From RUG754 sp964345365 (GTDB lineage Bacteria > Bacillota > Clostridia > Peptostreptococcales > Anaerovoracaceae), in contig CAYFQR010000016.1 of NCBI GenBank assembly GCA_964345365.1, positions 1-36,126 of the forward strand: 36,126 nucleotides of DNA, written 5' to 3'. A program made the translations under genes and the position numbers. Shown one piece after another: positions 8,168 to 15,650 of the stretch (the first letter of the stretch is position 1; every line of letters begins with the position of its first letter). The notes below the pieces were generated by a model that was given only the letters and a program-made list of their open reading frames with translations, ran no database searches and was not told the origin of the DNA.

Positions 8168-8863
8168 ATGATTTATACAAAAGAAGTCGAGCATATGTGC
8201 CCTGTGGCAAAGGGTACTTATCACGGTCCTGCACCTATCCCGCAGGAAGGTAAATGGACGCAGGTCAAAGAGATTTCCGATATTTCGGGATTTACTCACG
8301 GCATCGGTTGGTGCGCGCCTCAGCAGGGTGCATGCAAGCTCACCCTCAACGTTAAAAACGGCATTATTGAGGAGGCGCTTGTTGAAACCATAGGCTGTTC
8401 GGGAATGACACATTCGGCGGCTATGGCGGGTGAGATTCTGATAGGCAAGACGCTTCTTGAGGCGCTGAATACCGACCTCGTGTGCGATGCGATTAACACG
8501 GCTATGAGAGAACTTTTCCTTCAGATTGTTTACGGCAGGTCGCAATCGGCGTTTTCAGAGGGAGGCCTCGCAGTCGGAGCGAGCCTCGAGGATCTCGGAA
8601 AGGGGCTTCGTTCCCAGATAGGTACCATCTTCTCAACCGACAAAAAAGGACCGAGATATATGGAACTTGCAGAGGGATATATTACGAGAGTCGGTCTTGA
8701 CGAAGAAGGCAATATCATAGGCTATGAATATGTGAATTTAGGAAAGCTTATGGAGGCTCTTAAGAAACCCGAAAACGACAAGGAAGCTGCGATAGCTGCG
8801 TCGTGCGGCAAATATGGAAGATTTGACGAGGCGGTTAAAAAAATCGACCCTCGTGAAGAATAG
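8168..8863 (+). CDS. NifU-like iron-sulfur cluster assembly scaffold protein
   Basis: A 231-residue cytoplasmic protein related to the NifU N-terminal/SufU scaffold fold, in the long version that accompanies GGGtGRT proteins. Candidate cluster-binding cysteines are Cys49 (in GIGWCAPQ), Cys56, Cys77 (ETIGCSGMTHSAAMAGE) and Cys106 (LVCDAIN). The GCSGMTHSAAMAGE segment is the clearest relation to NifU-type scaffolds. The start has an excellent GGAGG site. The next gene begins 13 bases after its stop, so the two are surely co-transcribed. No SufBCD or IscA genes are nearby, which suggests a dedicated role rather than the general Fe-S pathway; that is inference. Confidence 0.85.
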   Translation: MIYTKEVEHMCPVAKGTYHGPAPIPQEGKWTQVKEISDISGFTHGIGWCAPQQGACKLTLNVKNGIIEEALVETIGCSGMTHSAAMAGEILIGKTLLEALNTDLVCDAINTAMRELFLQIVYGRSQSAFSEGGLAVGASLEDLGKGLRSQIGTIFSTDKKGPRYMELAEGYITRVGLDEEGNIIGYEYVNLGKLMEALKKPENDKEAAIAASCGKYGRFDEAVKKIDPREE

Positions 8864-8876
8864 GGAGGCGAGCACA

Positions 8877-9878
8877 ATGGATATTATGTTTGAAAACTAC
8901 GACCGTAAGATAGATAAGATTAATGCTGCGCTAAACGAATACGGAATTAAGGATTTGAGCGAGGCTGCGGAGATTTGTCGTGAGAACGGCCTTAACCCTT
9001 ATGAGACCGCGAAAGAAATACAGGCGATATGTTTTGAGGACGTGCGCTGGGCATATGTTGCGGGTACCGCGATAGCATTAAAAAAAGGTGCAAAAAAAGC
9101 TGCCGAGGCGGCTGAAGCCATAGGTGTGGGACTGCAGGCATTTTGTCTGCCGGGTTCTGTTGCGGAGGAGAGAAAGGTCGGACTCGGACACGGCAACCTT
9201 GCCGCAATGCTCCTCAGTGAAGAAACCGAATGCTTCTGCTTCTTAGCGGGACATGAGAGCTTTGCCGCTGCGGAGGGAGCAATCGGAATCGCCAAATCGG
9301 CGAACAAGGTAAGAAAAAAAGCCCTCAGAGTCATACTGAACGGACTTGGAAAGGACGCGGCGAAGATAATTTCACGCATCAACGGCTTCACCTATGTCGA
9401 AACGAAATTCGATTATTACACCGGTGAGCTTAATATCGTCTCCGAAACCGCTTACTCCAAGGGAGAGCGTGCTGACGTAAGGTGCTACGGCGCCGACGAT
9501 GTAAGAGAAGGCGTAAAGATAATGCACAGTGAGGGCGTAGATGTTTCCATCACGGGCAACTCCACGAATCCTACGAGGTTCCAGCATCCTGTTGCCGGAA
9601 CATACAAGAAGGAATGCATCGAGCAGGGCAAAAAATACTTCTCCGTTGCCTCGGGCGGCGGAACCGGACGTACGCTTCACCCTGACAATATGGCGGCAGG
9701 CCCGGCATCATACGGCATGACCGACACCATGGGCAGGATGCATTCGGACGCGCAGTTTGCAGGTTCCTCATCGGTTCCCGCGCATGTGGCGATGATGGGC
9801 TATGTGGGCATGGGAAACAATCCTATGGTAGGTGCTACGGTTTCATGTGCCGTAGCGATAGAAGAAGCTTTCAAATAA
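8877..9878 (+). CDS. GGGtGRT protein (conserved, function unknown)
   Basis: A 333-residue protein with the motif that names the family, GGGTGRT, at residues 260-266, followed by LHPDNMAAGPASYGMTD. Other marked features are the FCLPGS and CFCFLAGHES segments, the NSTNPTRFQHPVAGTYKK stretch and a glycine-rich C-terminal end. No membrane segment or signal peptide is present. The start was set at ATG 8877 because it has GGGAGG upstream; an in-frame start at 8814 would lie inside the scaffold gene. The family is known from genome comparison and is found next to an Fe-S scaffold gene, as here. Its reaction is undescribed to my knowledge. A strong terminator follows directly. Confidence 0.9.
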   Translation: MDIMFENYDRKIDKINAALNEYGIKDLSEAAEICRENGLNPYETAKEIQAICFEDVRWAYVAGTAIALKKGAKKAAEAAEAIGVGLQAFCLPGSVAEERKVGLGHGNLAAMLLSEETECFCFLAGHESFAAAEGAIGIAKSANKVRKKALRVILNGLGKDAAKIISRINGFTYVETKFDYYTGELNIVSETAYSKGERADVRCYGADDVREGVKIMHSEGVDVSITGNSTNPTRFQHPVAGTYKKECIEQGKKYFSVASGGGTGRTLHPDNMAAGPASYGMTDTMGRMHSDAQFAGSSSVPAHVAMMGYVGMGNNPMVGATVSCAVAIEEAFK

Positions 9879-9887
9879 AAAACTTTT

Positions 9888-9915
9888 CTGCCCGACGAAA
9901 GTCGGGCAGATTTTG
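9888..9915 (+). terminator. Rho-independent terminator after the GGGtGRT gene
   Basis: Perfect nine-base-pair stem CTGCCCGAC / GTCGGGCAG with a GAAA tetraloop (9897-9900), followed by ATTTTG. It closes the transcription unit that includes the scaffold and GGGtGRT genes and separates it from the redox cassette. Confidence 0.9.
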
Positions 9916-9933
9916 AAAAGAAAAGGCTAAATT

Positions 9934-10080
9934 ATGAAAAATATCAAAAAGACCGCCGTGAGCATAGCAATAATCTTACTGGCAGCGGGTCTTATTTATT
10001 ATGGAATATCGAGAGGCGAAGTTGAAGTCGTGCTGCAAAAAGCGACGAAGCTGTGTTTAGAATGCGTCGGAATAGGGTAA
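9934..10080 (+). CDS. CD1871A-family small membrane protein with CXXC motif
   Basis: A 48-residue protein with a lysine-rich N-terminus, one membrane helix (about residues 7-24) and a C-terminal CLEC motif (Cys41, Cys44). This matches the small proteins named after C. difficile CD1871A. By the positive-inside rule the CXXC end faces outside the cell, where it could exchange electrons or disulfides. The next gene, a membrane ferredoxin, starts 15 bases after its stop, and a TlpA-like lipoprotein follows; the three form a recurring set. The function of the family is not established. The gene is easily missed because of its size. The ribosome site is weak (GAAAAGG). Confidence 0.8.
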   Translation: MKNIKKTAVSIAIILLAAGLIYYGISRGEVEVVLQKATKLCLECVGIG

Positions 10081-10095
10081 AAGGGTAAACATACA

Positions 10096-10962
10096 ATGGA
10101 ATTCAGAAAAAACATATCGAAGCTTCTGATAAAGAACCGCATGATTGTGCAGGGCATTGCGACCCTGATTTCAAACGGACATATTGCCAATTTTTTTACA
10201 GGCGGTCTGTATGACGGAAACGGCAAGGCGGTGTGCGTGCCGGGCCTTAACTGTTACTCATGCCCCGGAGCTTCCGCATCATGCCCTATAGGCTCTTTTC
10301 AGGCAGTGGGCGGCTCATACAAGTACAATTTTTCATACTACGTTCTCGGGCTCACCTTGCTCGTCGGGGCACTCATGGGGAGACTTGTCTGCGGATTTTT
10401 ATGCCCGTTCGGCTGGTTTCAGGAGCTGATTCACAAGCTTCCTACGAAAAAATTCAGCACGAAGAAGTTTAAGCTCCTGAGATATTTCAAATACGTGATG
10501 CTTTTCGGAGTTGTGTGGATTTTAGGCTCCTATGTCACCGGTGCTTCGGGTATAGGCACACCGTATTTCTGTAAATATGTATGCCCGCAGGGGATACTTG
10601 AGGGTGCTATACCTCTTGCCGTTGCGGACGAGTCCATAAGGGACGTTCTCGGCGTCTTATTCACATGGAAGGCGGTTATTTTGTCAGCTGTTGTAATGGG
10701 CTCGGTCTTTTTTTACAGACCGTTCTGCAAGTGGGTATGCCCGCTCGGAGCATTCTATGCACTGCTTAACAGGTTTTCATTATATCAATACGGCTGCGAT
10801 GAAGATAAATGCGTTTCGTGCGGTAAGTGCGCGCGGGTTTGCGGTATGGATGTCGATATGTCAAAAAATCAGGATTCACCGGAATGTATAAGGTGCGGGG
10901 AATGCAAAAAAGCTTGCCCGACAGGTGCCATATATACATCCTTTTCCGGCAGAGAAAAATAA
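10096..10962 (+). CDS. NapH-like membrane 4Fe-4S protein
   Basis: A 288-residue polytopic protein of the NapH/YccM/NosR-type group, with about four to five membrane helices (for example 80-98, 130-149, 194-208). Cysteine pairs typical of the group lie at membrane edges: C99/C103 (CGFLCP), C159/C163 (CKYVCP) and C211/C215 (CKWVCP). The N-terminal part adds Cys47, 53, 56 and 63. The C-terminus holds two 4Fe-4S sites: C239-C242-C245-C249 and C264-C267-C270-C274 followed by Pro. Such proteins pass electrons between a cytoplasmic donor and a partner across the membrane. Here the likely partners are the CXXC protein before it and the TlpA-like lipoprotein 17 bases after it; the electron path is inference. 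Confidence 0.88.
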   Translation: MEFRKNISKLLIKNRMIVQGIATLISNGHIANFFTGGLYDGNGKAVCVPGLNCYSCPGASASCPIGSFQAVGGSYKYNFSYYVLGLTLLVGALMGRLVCGFLCPFGWFQELIHKLPTKKFSTKKFKLLRYFKYVMLFGVVWILGSYVTGASGIGTPYFCKYVCPQGILEGAIPLAVADESIRDVLGVLFTWKAVILSAVVMGSVFFYRPFCKWVCPLGAFYALLNRFSLYQYGCDEDKCVSCGKCARVCGMDVDMSKNQDSPECIRCGECKKACPTGAIYTSFSGREK

Positions 10963-10979
10963 TTTGGAGGATTAACTCA

Positions 10980-11570
10980 ATGAAAACAGCGAAATCAAAG
11001 AAAACAGCCGAAACAAAGAAAAAAATCATAATAGCCATAGCCGTTTTATCAATTTTATCATCGCTTCTGTTATCGGGATGCGGAGATAAAAAAACTGAAG
11101 AAACTGAACCGATAGCGTTCCCTGAGTTCAAAGCGGCGGATTTTGAGGGCAATGAGGTGAGCAATGATATTTTTTCCGAAAGCGCGGTGACGGCGGTGAC
11201 ATTTTGGTTTACGGGCTGCGGGGCCTGCACGGCTGAGATGCCTCAGCTCGAAACCATAAGGGAGAGGGTCGAGGAGAAGGACGCGAAGGTCATAGGAATA
11301 TGTACCGATGTTTCATCACTTGACGGTTCGCTCAGTATAGCGAAAAGCCTTTTAGAAAAAAACGGGGCTACGTATCAGAATATAGTTCTGAATTCGAGCG
11401 ACGAAGTTAATGAATTCGTCAGAAGCGTCCGCGCCTATCCGACCATGATGTTTGTTAACCGCAAAGGCGAAATAATAGGCAAATCCATTGTCGGCTCTAT
11501 AATGAACGAGAAGCAGATTGATGAGGTCATCGAAAGAATGGATGAGATAATCGAGGCGGATGAGGATTAA
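10980..11570 (+). CDS. TlpA-like thioredoxin-fold lipoprotein
   Basis: A 196-residue exported protein. A basic N-terminus and hydrophobic stretch (16-31) lead to the lipobox LSGC with lipidated Cys34. The mature part is a thioredoxin/redoxin fold with FWFTGCGACTAEMPQL, giving the active pair Cys80-Gly-Ala-Cys83, and a cis-proline region AYPTMMFVN. The best start is ATG 10980, which follows TTGGAGG; earlier in-frame starts lie inside the ferredoxin gene. TlpA-type proteins reduce or oxidise thiols outside the membrane. As the last gene of the cassette it is the probable final electron acceptor from the membrane ferredoxin; its own target is unknown. Confidence 0.9.
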   Translation: MKTAKSKKTAETKKKIIIAIAVLSILSSLLLSGCGDKKTEETEPIAFPEFKAADFEGNEVSNDIFSESAVTAVTFWFTGCGACTAEMPQLETIRERVEEKDAKVIGICTDVSSLDGSLSIAKSLLEKNGATYQNIVLNSSDEVNEFVRSVRAYPTMMFVNRKGEIIGKSIVGSIMNEKQIDEVIERMDEIIEADED

Positions 11571-11663
11571 GACGACTTGATTGCATTTTGAAAAAAGATT
11601 ATCACAAGGATAACGAAATGTTATCTTAAGGTTAGAAAAACGGACAAATTTTACATTTGTAAG

Positions 11664-11690
11664 ACCCTTGATTTTCAAGGGTTTTCTTGA
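11664..11690 (+). terminator. Rho-independent terminator after the redox cassette
   Basis: Stem ACCCTTGA / TCAAGGGT with a three-base loop, followed by TTTCTTGATTT. It lies about 95 bases after the TlpA-like gene and before the promoter of the BMP gene. A second hairpin, AGGATAAC / GTTATCTT near 11608-11628, lies between gene and terminator without a T run. Confidence 0.75.
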
Positions 11691-11730
11691 TTTACAGGCC
11701 GATTTCACACATCGATTTTACCTAAAAACC

Positions 11731-11759
11731 TTGCAAGGATAAGTCTATAATGGTATAAT
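11731..11759 (+). promoter_or_regulatory. Probable sigma-A promoter of the nucleoside transporter operon
   Basis: TTGCAA (11731-11736), a 17-base spacer and TATAAT (11754-11759) with TGG just before it, an extended -10. A second TATAAT at 11746-11751 has no matching -35. The transcript would begin near 11766 with a 60-base leader that can fold: TATCCTGAG and CTTAGGATA (about 11769-11797) pair with one G-U. I do not recognise a known riboswitch in it. Confidence 0.75.
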
Positions 11760-11826
11760 AACACCCATATCCTGAGTAATTCGATCGCTTAGGATAATAA
11801 TTCAATTTAATATGGAGGGATATTAA

Positions 11827-12864
11827 ATGAAGAAGAGTATAGCGCTTATTTTGGCTGTTGCCATGATTATCGCGGCTTTTGCATTCGTTGGATGCGGAGA
11901 CGAAAATAGCGATAATGATGCCGGCAGTCAAGAAGAACAGAACCTCAGTGTGACGATTGTGGTTCCGTCGGGTTTCGGGGATAAATCCTTTAACGACTCC
12001 GCACATGACGGCGGAGAGCAGATAAAATCCGACCTGGGACTTAATGTCAGCTACATTGAGTGTCAAGGCGAAGCATTTAAGCAGAGAATGATGGACGCTG
12101 CGGAGAATTCCGATATAGTAGTTCTCGTAGGATGGGAGTTCTATGAGATTACCGATGTAGCAGGTGAATATCCGGAAGTTAAGTTTATCTGGGTAGACAA
12201 TCAGGTTGAAACTCCTGAGAGCTATCCTAACCTTCTGAACGTCGTATACGCACAGAATGAAGGCTCGTATCTTGCAGGCTACATTGCGGCTGCGATGTCC
12301 GAAAGCGGCACGATAGGTGCTGTAGGCGGAGACGATATCAGCGTAATAAACGACTTCATCGTAGGCTATAAGCAGGGAGCGGGAGCATATAACCCTGATA
12401 TCGAGGTTAAGCAGAACTATGCCGGCGGAGACTATGAAAACCCTGCCATGGGCAAGGAGCTTGCACTCTCTATCAACGGTCTGGGAGCGGACGTAATATT
12501 CCAGGTTGCAGGAAATACCGGTTCAGGCGTATTTGAAGCCGCCAAAGAAAATAATTTCCTCGCGATAGGAGTTGACAAAGACCAGAAGTCCGAACTTCCT
12601 AACTATGACGATGTAATTCTTTGCTCCATGAAAAAAGAAGTAGGCCTTTCGATTTACGACCTCGTTAAGATGTATGCTGACGACGGAGCATTCGAGGGCG
12701 GCAAGGTATGGCTTGCAGATATGGCTAACGGCTATGTGGGCATCTCATACGGAGGAGAGAACTCAATCCAGCTTGTGCCTGATGACATTAAAACCAAGGT
12801 TGAAGAACTCAAGCAGGACATCATCAGCGGCAAGATTGAGGTTGAAACAACCAGAAGTTATTAA
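11827..12864 (+). CDS. BMP-family nucleoside-binding lipoprotein
   Basis: Substrate-binding subunit of an ABC importer; a 345-residue lipoprotein with signal peptide and lipobox ending at Cys23 (FVGCGDEN). The mature protein shows the BMP/PnrA pattern: FGDKSFNDSAHDGGEQ near the N-terminus, KFIWVDNQ, YLAGYIAAAMSES with the GTIGAVGGDD stretch, and FQVAGNTGSGVFEAAKE. Characterised BMP proteins of this kind bind nucleosides, and the ATPase and permease genes that follow are those of that importer type. The ribosome site is GGAGGG at 11814-11819. A strong terminator follows the gene, so expression of the downstream subunits is probably lower, the usual pattern for binding-protein genes. Confidence 0.93.
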   Translation: MKKSIALILAVAMIIAAFAFVGCGDENSDNDAGSQEEQNLSVTIVVPSGFGDKSFNDSAHDGGEQIKSDLGLNVSYIECQGEAFKQRMMDAAENSDIVVLVGWEFYEITDVAGEYPEVKFIWVDNQVETPESYPNLLNVVYAQNEGSYLAGYIAAAMSESGTIGAVGGDDISVINDFIVGYKQGAGAYNPDIEVKQNYAGGDYENPAMGKELALSINGLGADVIFQVAGNTGSGVFEAAKENNFLAIGVDKDQKSELPNYDDVILCSMKKEVGLSIYDLVKMYADDGAFEGGKVWLADMANGYVGISYGGENSIQLVPDDIKTKVEELKQDIISGKIEVETTRSY

Positions 12865-12883
12865 TTTTTAATGACGCAATTAT

Positions 12884-12914
12884 GGCGTGGCGTGAAAACG
12901 CCACGCCGTTTTTT
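12884..12914 (+). terminator. Terminator or read-through attenuator between binding protein and ABC genes
   Basis: Perfect ten-base-pair stem GGCGTGGCGT / ACGCCACGCC with a GAAA loop (12894-12897), then G and six T. It is a strong intrinsic terminator inside the operon and should lower the ABC subunit transcripts relative to the binding protein. Confidence 0.9.
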
Positions 12915-12926
12915 CGCTCAGGGTCT

Positions 12927-13002
12927 TTGGAGAATATATTCAAAACAGCATCGTGAGAATCAAATTGGAGAATATATGCAAAACAGCATCGTGAAAATTA
13001 AA
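12927..13002 (+). repeat. 38-bp tandem duplication over the ABC ATPase start site
   Basis: Two adjacent 38-base copies, 12927-12964 and 12965-13002, differ at only three positions. Each holds a GGAG ribosome site and the first codons of the ATPase gene. In the second copy the start is ATG (12976); in the first copy the same position is ATT. The first copy's frame therefore lacks a standard start. Confidence 0.9.
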
Positions 13003-14508
13003 AACGTGTCCATGCAGTTTCCCGGAGTACTTGCGAATGACGATATCAGCCTGGAGATTAACAAGGGTGAGGTATTCGCGCTCATCGGAGAAAACGGCGC
13101 CGGCAAAAGCACGCTGATGAATATACTCTACGGCATAAATGAACCCACCGACGGAGAGGTGTATATAAAGGGAAAGAAGGTCGAAAGATTTTCCCCGACG
13201 GAAGCCGGTTCAAGAGGAGTAGGTATGGTTCACCAGCATTTCATGCTTGTGCCGTCATTTACGGTTGCTCAGAATGTAGTGCTCTCTAAAGAACCTAAGA
13301 AGTACGGTTTTATCTATGACCACAGAAGAGCGAACAGGATAACGGAGGAGCTGTCCGAAGAATTCGGCCTGAAGGTTGACCCGAAAGCGAAGGTTGAGGA
13401 GATTTCGGTCGGTCTGCATCAGAGAGTGGAGATACTGAAAACTCTCTACAGAGGCGCGGACATTTTAATACTCGACGAACCTACCGCGGTGCTGACGCCT
13501 CAGGAAACGGAAGAGCTGTTTGACGTAATCCGAAGAATAGTGCGTGAAAAAGAGATGACGGTTATCATCATCACTCATAAGCTCTATGAAGTAATGGCAA
13601 TTTCCGATAGAGTCGGCGTGATGAGAAAGGGCAGACTTGTCAATGTATGCGAGACCTCTGACGTTGATGAGCGAAAGCTTGCCTCGATGATGGTAGGGCG
13701 CGACATACTGTTCGACGATATTAAAAAAACAGGAGAGCCCGGCGAAATCATGGTTGAAGCGAAAGAACTGTTTGTTGCCGATAACAGAGGGCTCATGGCA
13801 GTAAACGGCATAAGCTTCAATGTAAGAAAAGGCGAGATACTCGGTATAGCCGCAATCGAAGGCAACGGGCAAAGCGAGCTTATCGAAGCGATAACCGGCA
13901 TGCGAAGGATAGAGAGAGGAGACCTCCGCATAAACGGAGAGAATTCAAAAAACCTTACGCCCGGCGATATCAGGCGTTTAGGTGCGGCTCACGTACCGGA
14001 GGACAGGAAGTCTACCGGCGTTTCGCTGAAGTCGACGATTGCCGAAAATCTCATAATAGGCAAGGAGCGCGAAAGTCAATTCAGTAAATTCGGCATTCAT
14101 CTTAAACGCAGCTCCATCGAACGATACGCGGAGGAGCTGTTTGAGAGATTCCGTATAAGTGCAGCAGGGATAGACAGTGAGGCGGGTGACCTTTCCGGCG
14201 GCAATATGCAAAAAGTCGTCGTGGCGCGTGAGTTCAGCTTCGATTCGCCCGTGCTTATCATATCTCAGCCGACGCGCGGGGTCGACATAGGAGCTATGGA
14301 TTTCATACACGACTCCATAATAACGAGAAGAAACGAGGGCTGTGCGATACTGCTGGTATCGGCGGACCTTGACGAAGTATTCAGACTTTCGGACAGAATA
14401 CTGACTATATATGAAGGTAAAATAACGGGCGAGTTCCGCTCGGGAGAGATTTCCAAGATGGACATATCATATTATATGACCGGTGACAGAAGCGGAGGTG
14501 TCGTATGA
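12976..14508 (+). CDS. nupA: ABC transporter ATP-binding protein, two-domain (nucleoside import)
   Basis: A 510-residue protein with two fused ABC domains, like NupA/YufO and the RbsA group. The first domain has Walker A GENGAGKST (38-46), a signature-type segment ISVGLHQRVEIL and Walker B LILDEPTAVLTP. The second domain has a degenerate Walker A (AIEGNGQSELIEA), LSGGNMQKVVVAREF and LIISQPTRGVDIG. One degenerate site is normal in this group. Start at ATG 12976 with GGAG eight bases before; a longer frame from 12871 would run through the terminator hairpin and is rejected. It energises import through the two permeases that follow. Its stop overlaps the next start (ATGA). Confidence 0.94.
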   Translation: MQNSIVKIKNVSMQFPGVLANDDISLEINKGEVFALIGENGAGKSTLMNILYGINEPTDGEVYIKGKKVERFSPTEAGSRGVGMVHQHFMLVPSFTVAQNVVLSKEPKKYGFIYDHRRANRITEELSEEFGLKVDPKAKVEEISVGLHQRVEILKTLYRGADILILDEPTAVLTPQETEELFDVIRRIVREKEMTVIIITHKLYEVMAISDRVGVMRKGRLVNVCETSDVDERKLASMMVGRDILFDDIKKTGEPGEIMVEAKELFVADNRGLMAVNGISFNVRKGEILGIAAIEGNGQSELIEAITGMRRIERGDLRINGENSKNLTPGDIRRLGAAHVPEDRKSTGVSLKSTIAENLIIGKERESQFSKFGIHLKRSSIERYAEELFERFRISAAGIDSEAGDLSGGNMQKVVVAREFSFDSPVLIISQPTRGVDIGAMDFIHDSIITRRNEGCAILLVSADLDEVFRLSDRILTIYEGKITGEFRSGEISKMDISYYMTGDRSGGVV

Positions 14509-15650
14509 AGAGCATTCTGAATGCGATTTCCGCCAAGCTCGCAAAAAACAGGCTCTACCTCATTTCACTTTCAGCATCGATACTGATTGCGCTCGCTATC
14601 GGCGCCGTCCTTATGGCAGTAACCGGCTTTGACCCTGTGGAAGGATACGGCGCGATGTTCAAGGGGGCATTCGGCAGCATGAGGGTATTCGGTAACACCG
14701 TTACAAAGGCCGTCTGTCTGTGCCTGACGGGACTTGCCATGTCGGTTGCCGCCAAGGCGGGAATGTTCAACGTAGGCGGAGAGGGACAACTTTTCTTAGG
14801 CGGCCTCGCCGCAACTATGACGGGTGTATGGCTGAGTGCGCTTCCGGTGATAATAGTTCTCCCTCTTGCATTTTTAAGCGCAATGACAGTCGGCGGATTT
14901 TATGCGCTCGTGCCGGCATGGTTAAAAGTAAAAATAAAGGTAAGCGAAGTAATAACCACAATAATGCTGAACTCGGTGGCAATATATGTGTGCGCGTGGC
15001 TTGTCAATTCCGGAGGGCCGCTTATCACAAGCAGTAAAAGCGTAAAGGCGGGTACGGATGCAATCTCGCCGGGCCTTGCTTTTTCACAGCTCATACCTCG
15101 CTCCAATCTCAGTACCGCGCTCTTTTATTCTGCCGTGATAGCTTTCTTGTGCTGGTACTTTATGGAAAAAACCTCCGTGGGACTTGAGATGAAGGTCACG
15201 GGTGAAAACGAAAGATTCTCATTCTTTGCGGGACTTAAAAAAGACCGAATAATGATAATGTCGATGGTGGCTTCGGGTGCCATCTGCGGCCTCGTGGGGA
15301 TGTTCGAAGTCTACGGCTACCAGAAGAGGTTTTTACCGTCCATATCGAATGAATTCTATTATGACGGTATGCTCGTGGCAATGATTACCAATTACAGTCC
15401 GGTGGGCATAATATTGATGAGTTTCTTTTTTGCGATTATAGCAATCGGTTCATCATCGATGGAAATGAATGTAGGCATTTCGGGTGAGATTGCGGATATA
15501 ATTTTTTCGGTGATAATATTTCTGATGGCTGCCGAGGGCGGCATAACCCGCAGCTGGGAAGCAAAGCGGATACAGAAAAGAGCTAAAGCCCGTATCCAGC
15601 AAAAAAAGTCTAAGGAAGGTTTGAAGGAAGGCGGTGGGGCAAGTGCATGA
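14505..15650 (+). CDS. nupB: ABC transporter permease, nucleoside importer (first permease)
   Basis: A 381-residue membrane protein with about eight to ten helices, in the BPD_transp_2 group used by BMP-dependent importers. It starts inside the ATPase stop codon, showing translational coupling. The motifs GMFNVGGEGQLFLGG (about 86-100) and VSEVITTIMLNSVAIY are typical of the NupB/YufP type, and ITNYSPVGIILMS and VGISGEIADIIFSVIIF lie near the end. The C-terminal tail is basic (KRIQKRAKARIQQKKSK). It pairs with the second permease, whose gene overlaps its end by 17 bases. Confidence 0.92.
   Translation: MKSILNAISAKLAKNRLYLISLSASILIALAIGAVLMAVTGFDPVEGYGAMFKGAFGSMRVFGNTVTKAVCLCLTGLAMSVAAKAGMFNVGGEGQLFLGGLAATMTGVWLSALPVIIVLPLAFLSAMTVGGFYALVPAWLKVKIKVSEVITTIMLNSVAIYVCAWLVNSGGPLITSSKSVKAGTDAISPGLAFSQLIPRSNLSTALFYSAVIAFLCWYFMEKTSVGLEMKVTGENERFSFFAGLKKDRIMIMSMVASGAICGLVGMFEVYGYQKRFLPSISNEFYYDGMLVAMITNYSPVGIILMSFFFAIIAIGSSSMEMNVGISGEIADIIFSVIIFLMAAEGGITRSWEAKRIQKRAKARIQQKKSKEGLKEGGGASA

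Noticed and set aside
8814..8876. Upstream start of the GGGtGRT gene
   Set aside because: The extra 21 codons lie inside the scaffold gene, and ATG 8877 has a proper ribosome site and the expected length.
9888..9915. Reading the redox cassette as one operon with the GGGtGRT genes
   Set aside because: The nine-pair terminator with GAAA loop and T-rich tail separates them, although some read-through is possible.
11766..11826. Purine or preQ1 riboswitch before the BMP gene
   Set aside because: Only one simple hairpin is visible; the conserved cores of these riboswitches are not present.
12871..12975. Upstream extension of the ABC ATPase gene from ATG 12871
   Set aside because: It would translate through the strong terminator hairpin and the first copy of the 38-bp duplication; the 35 added residues do not match the ATPase family, and ATG 12976 has a good ribosome site.
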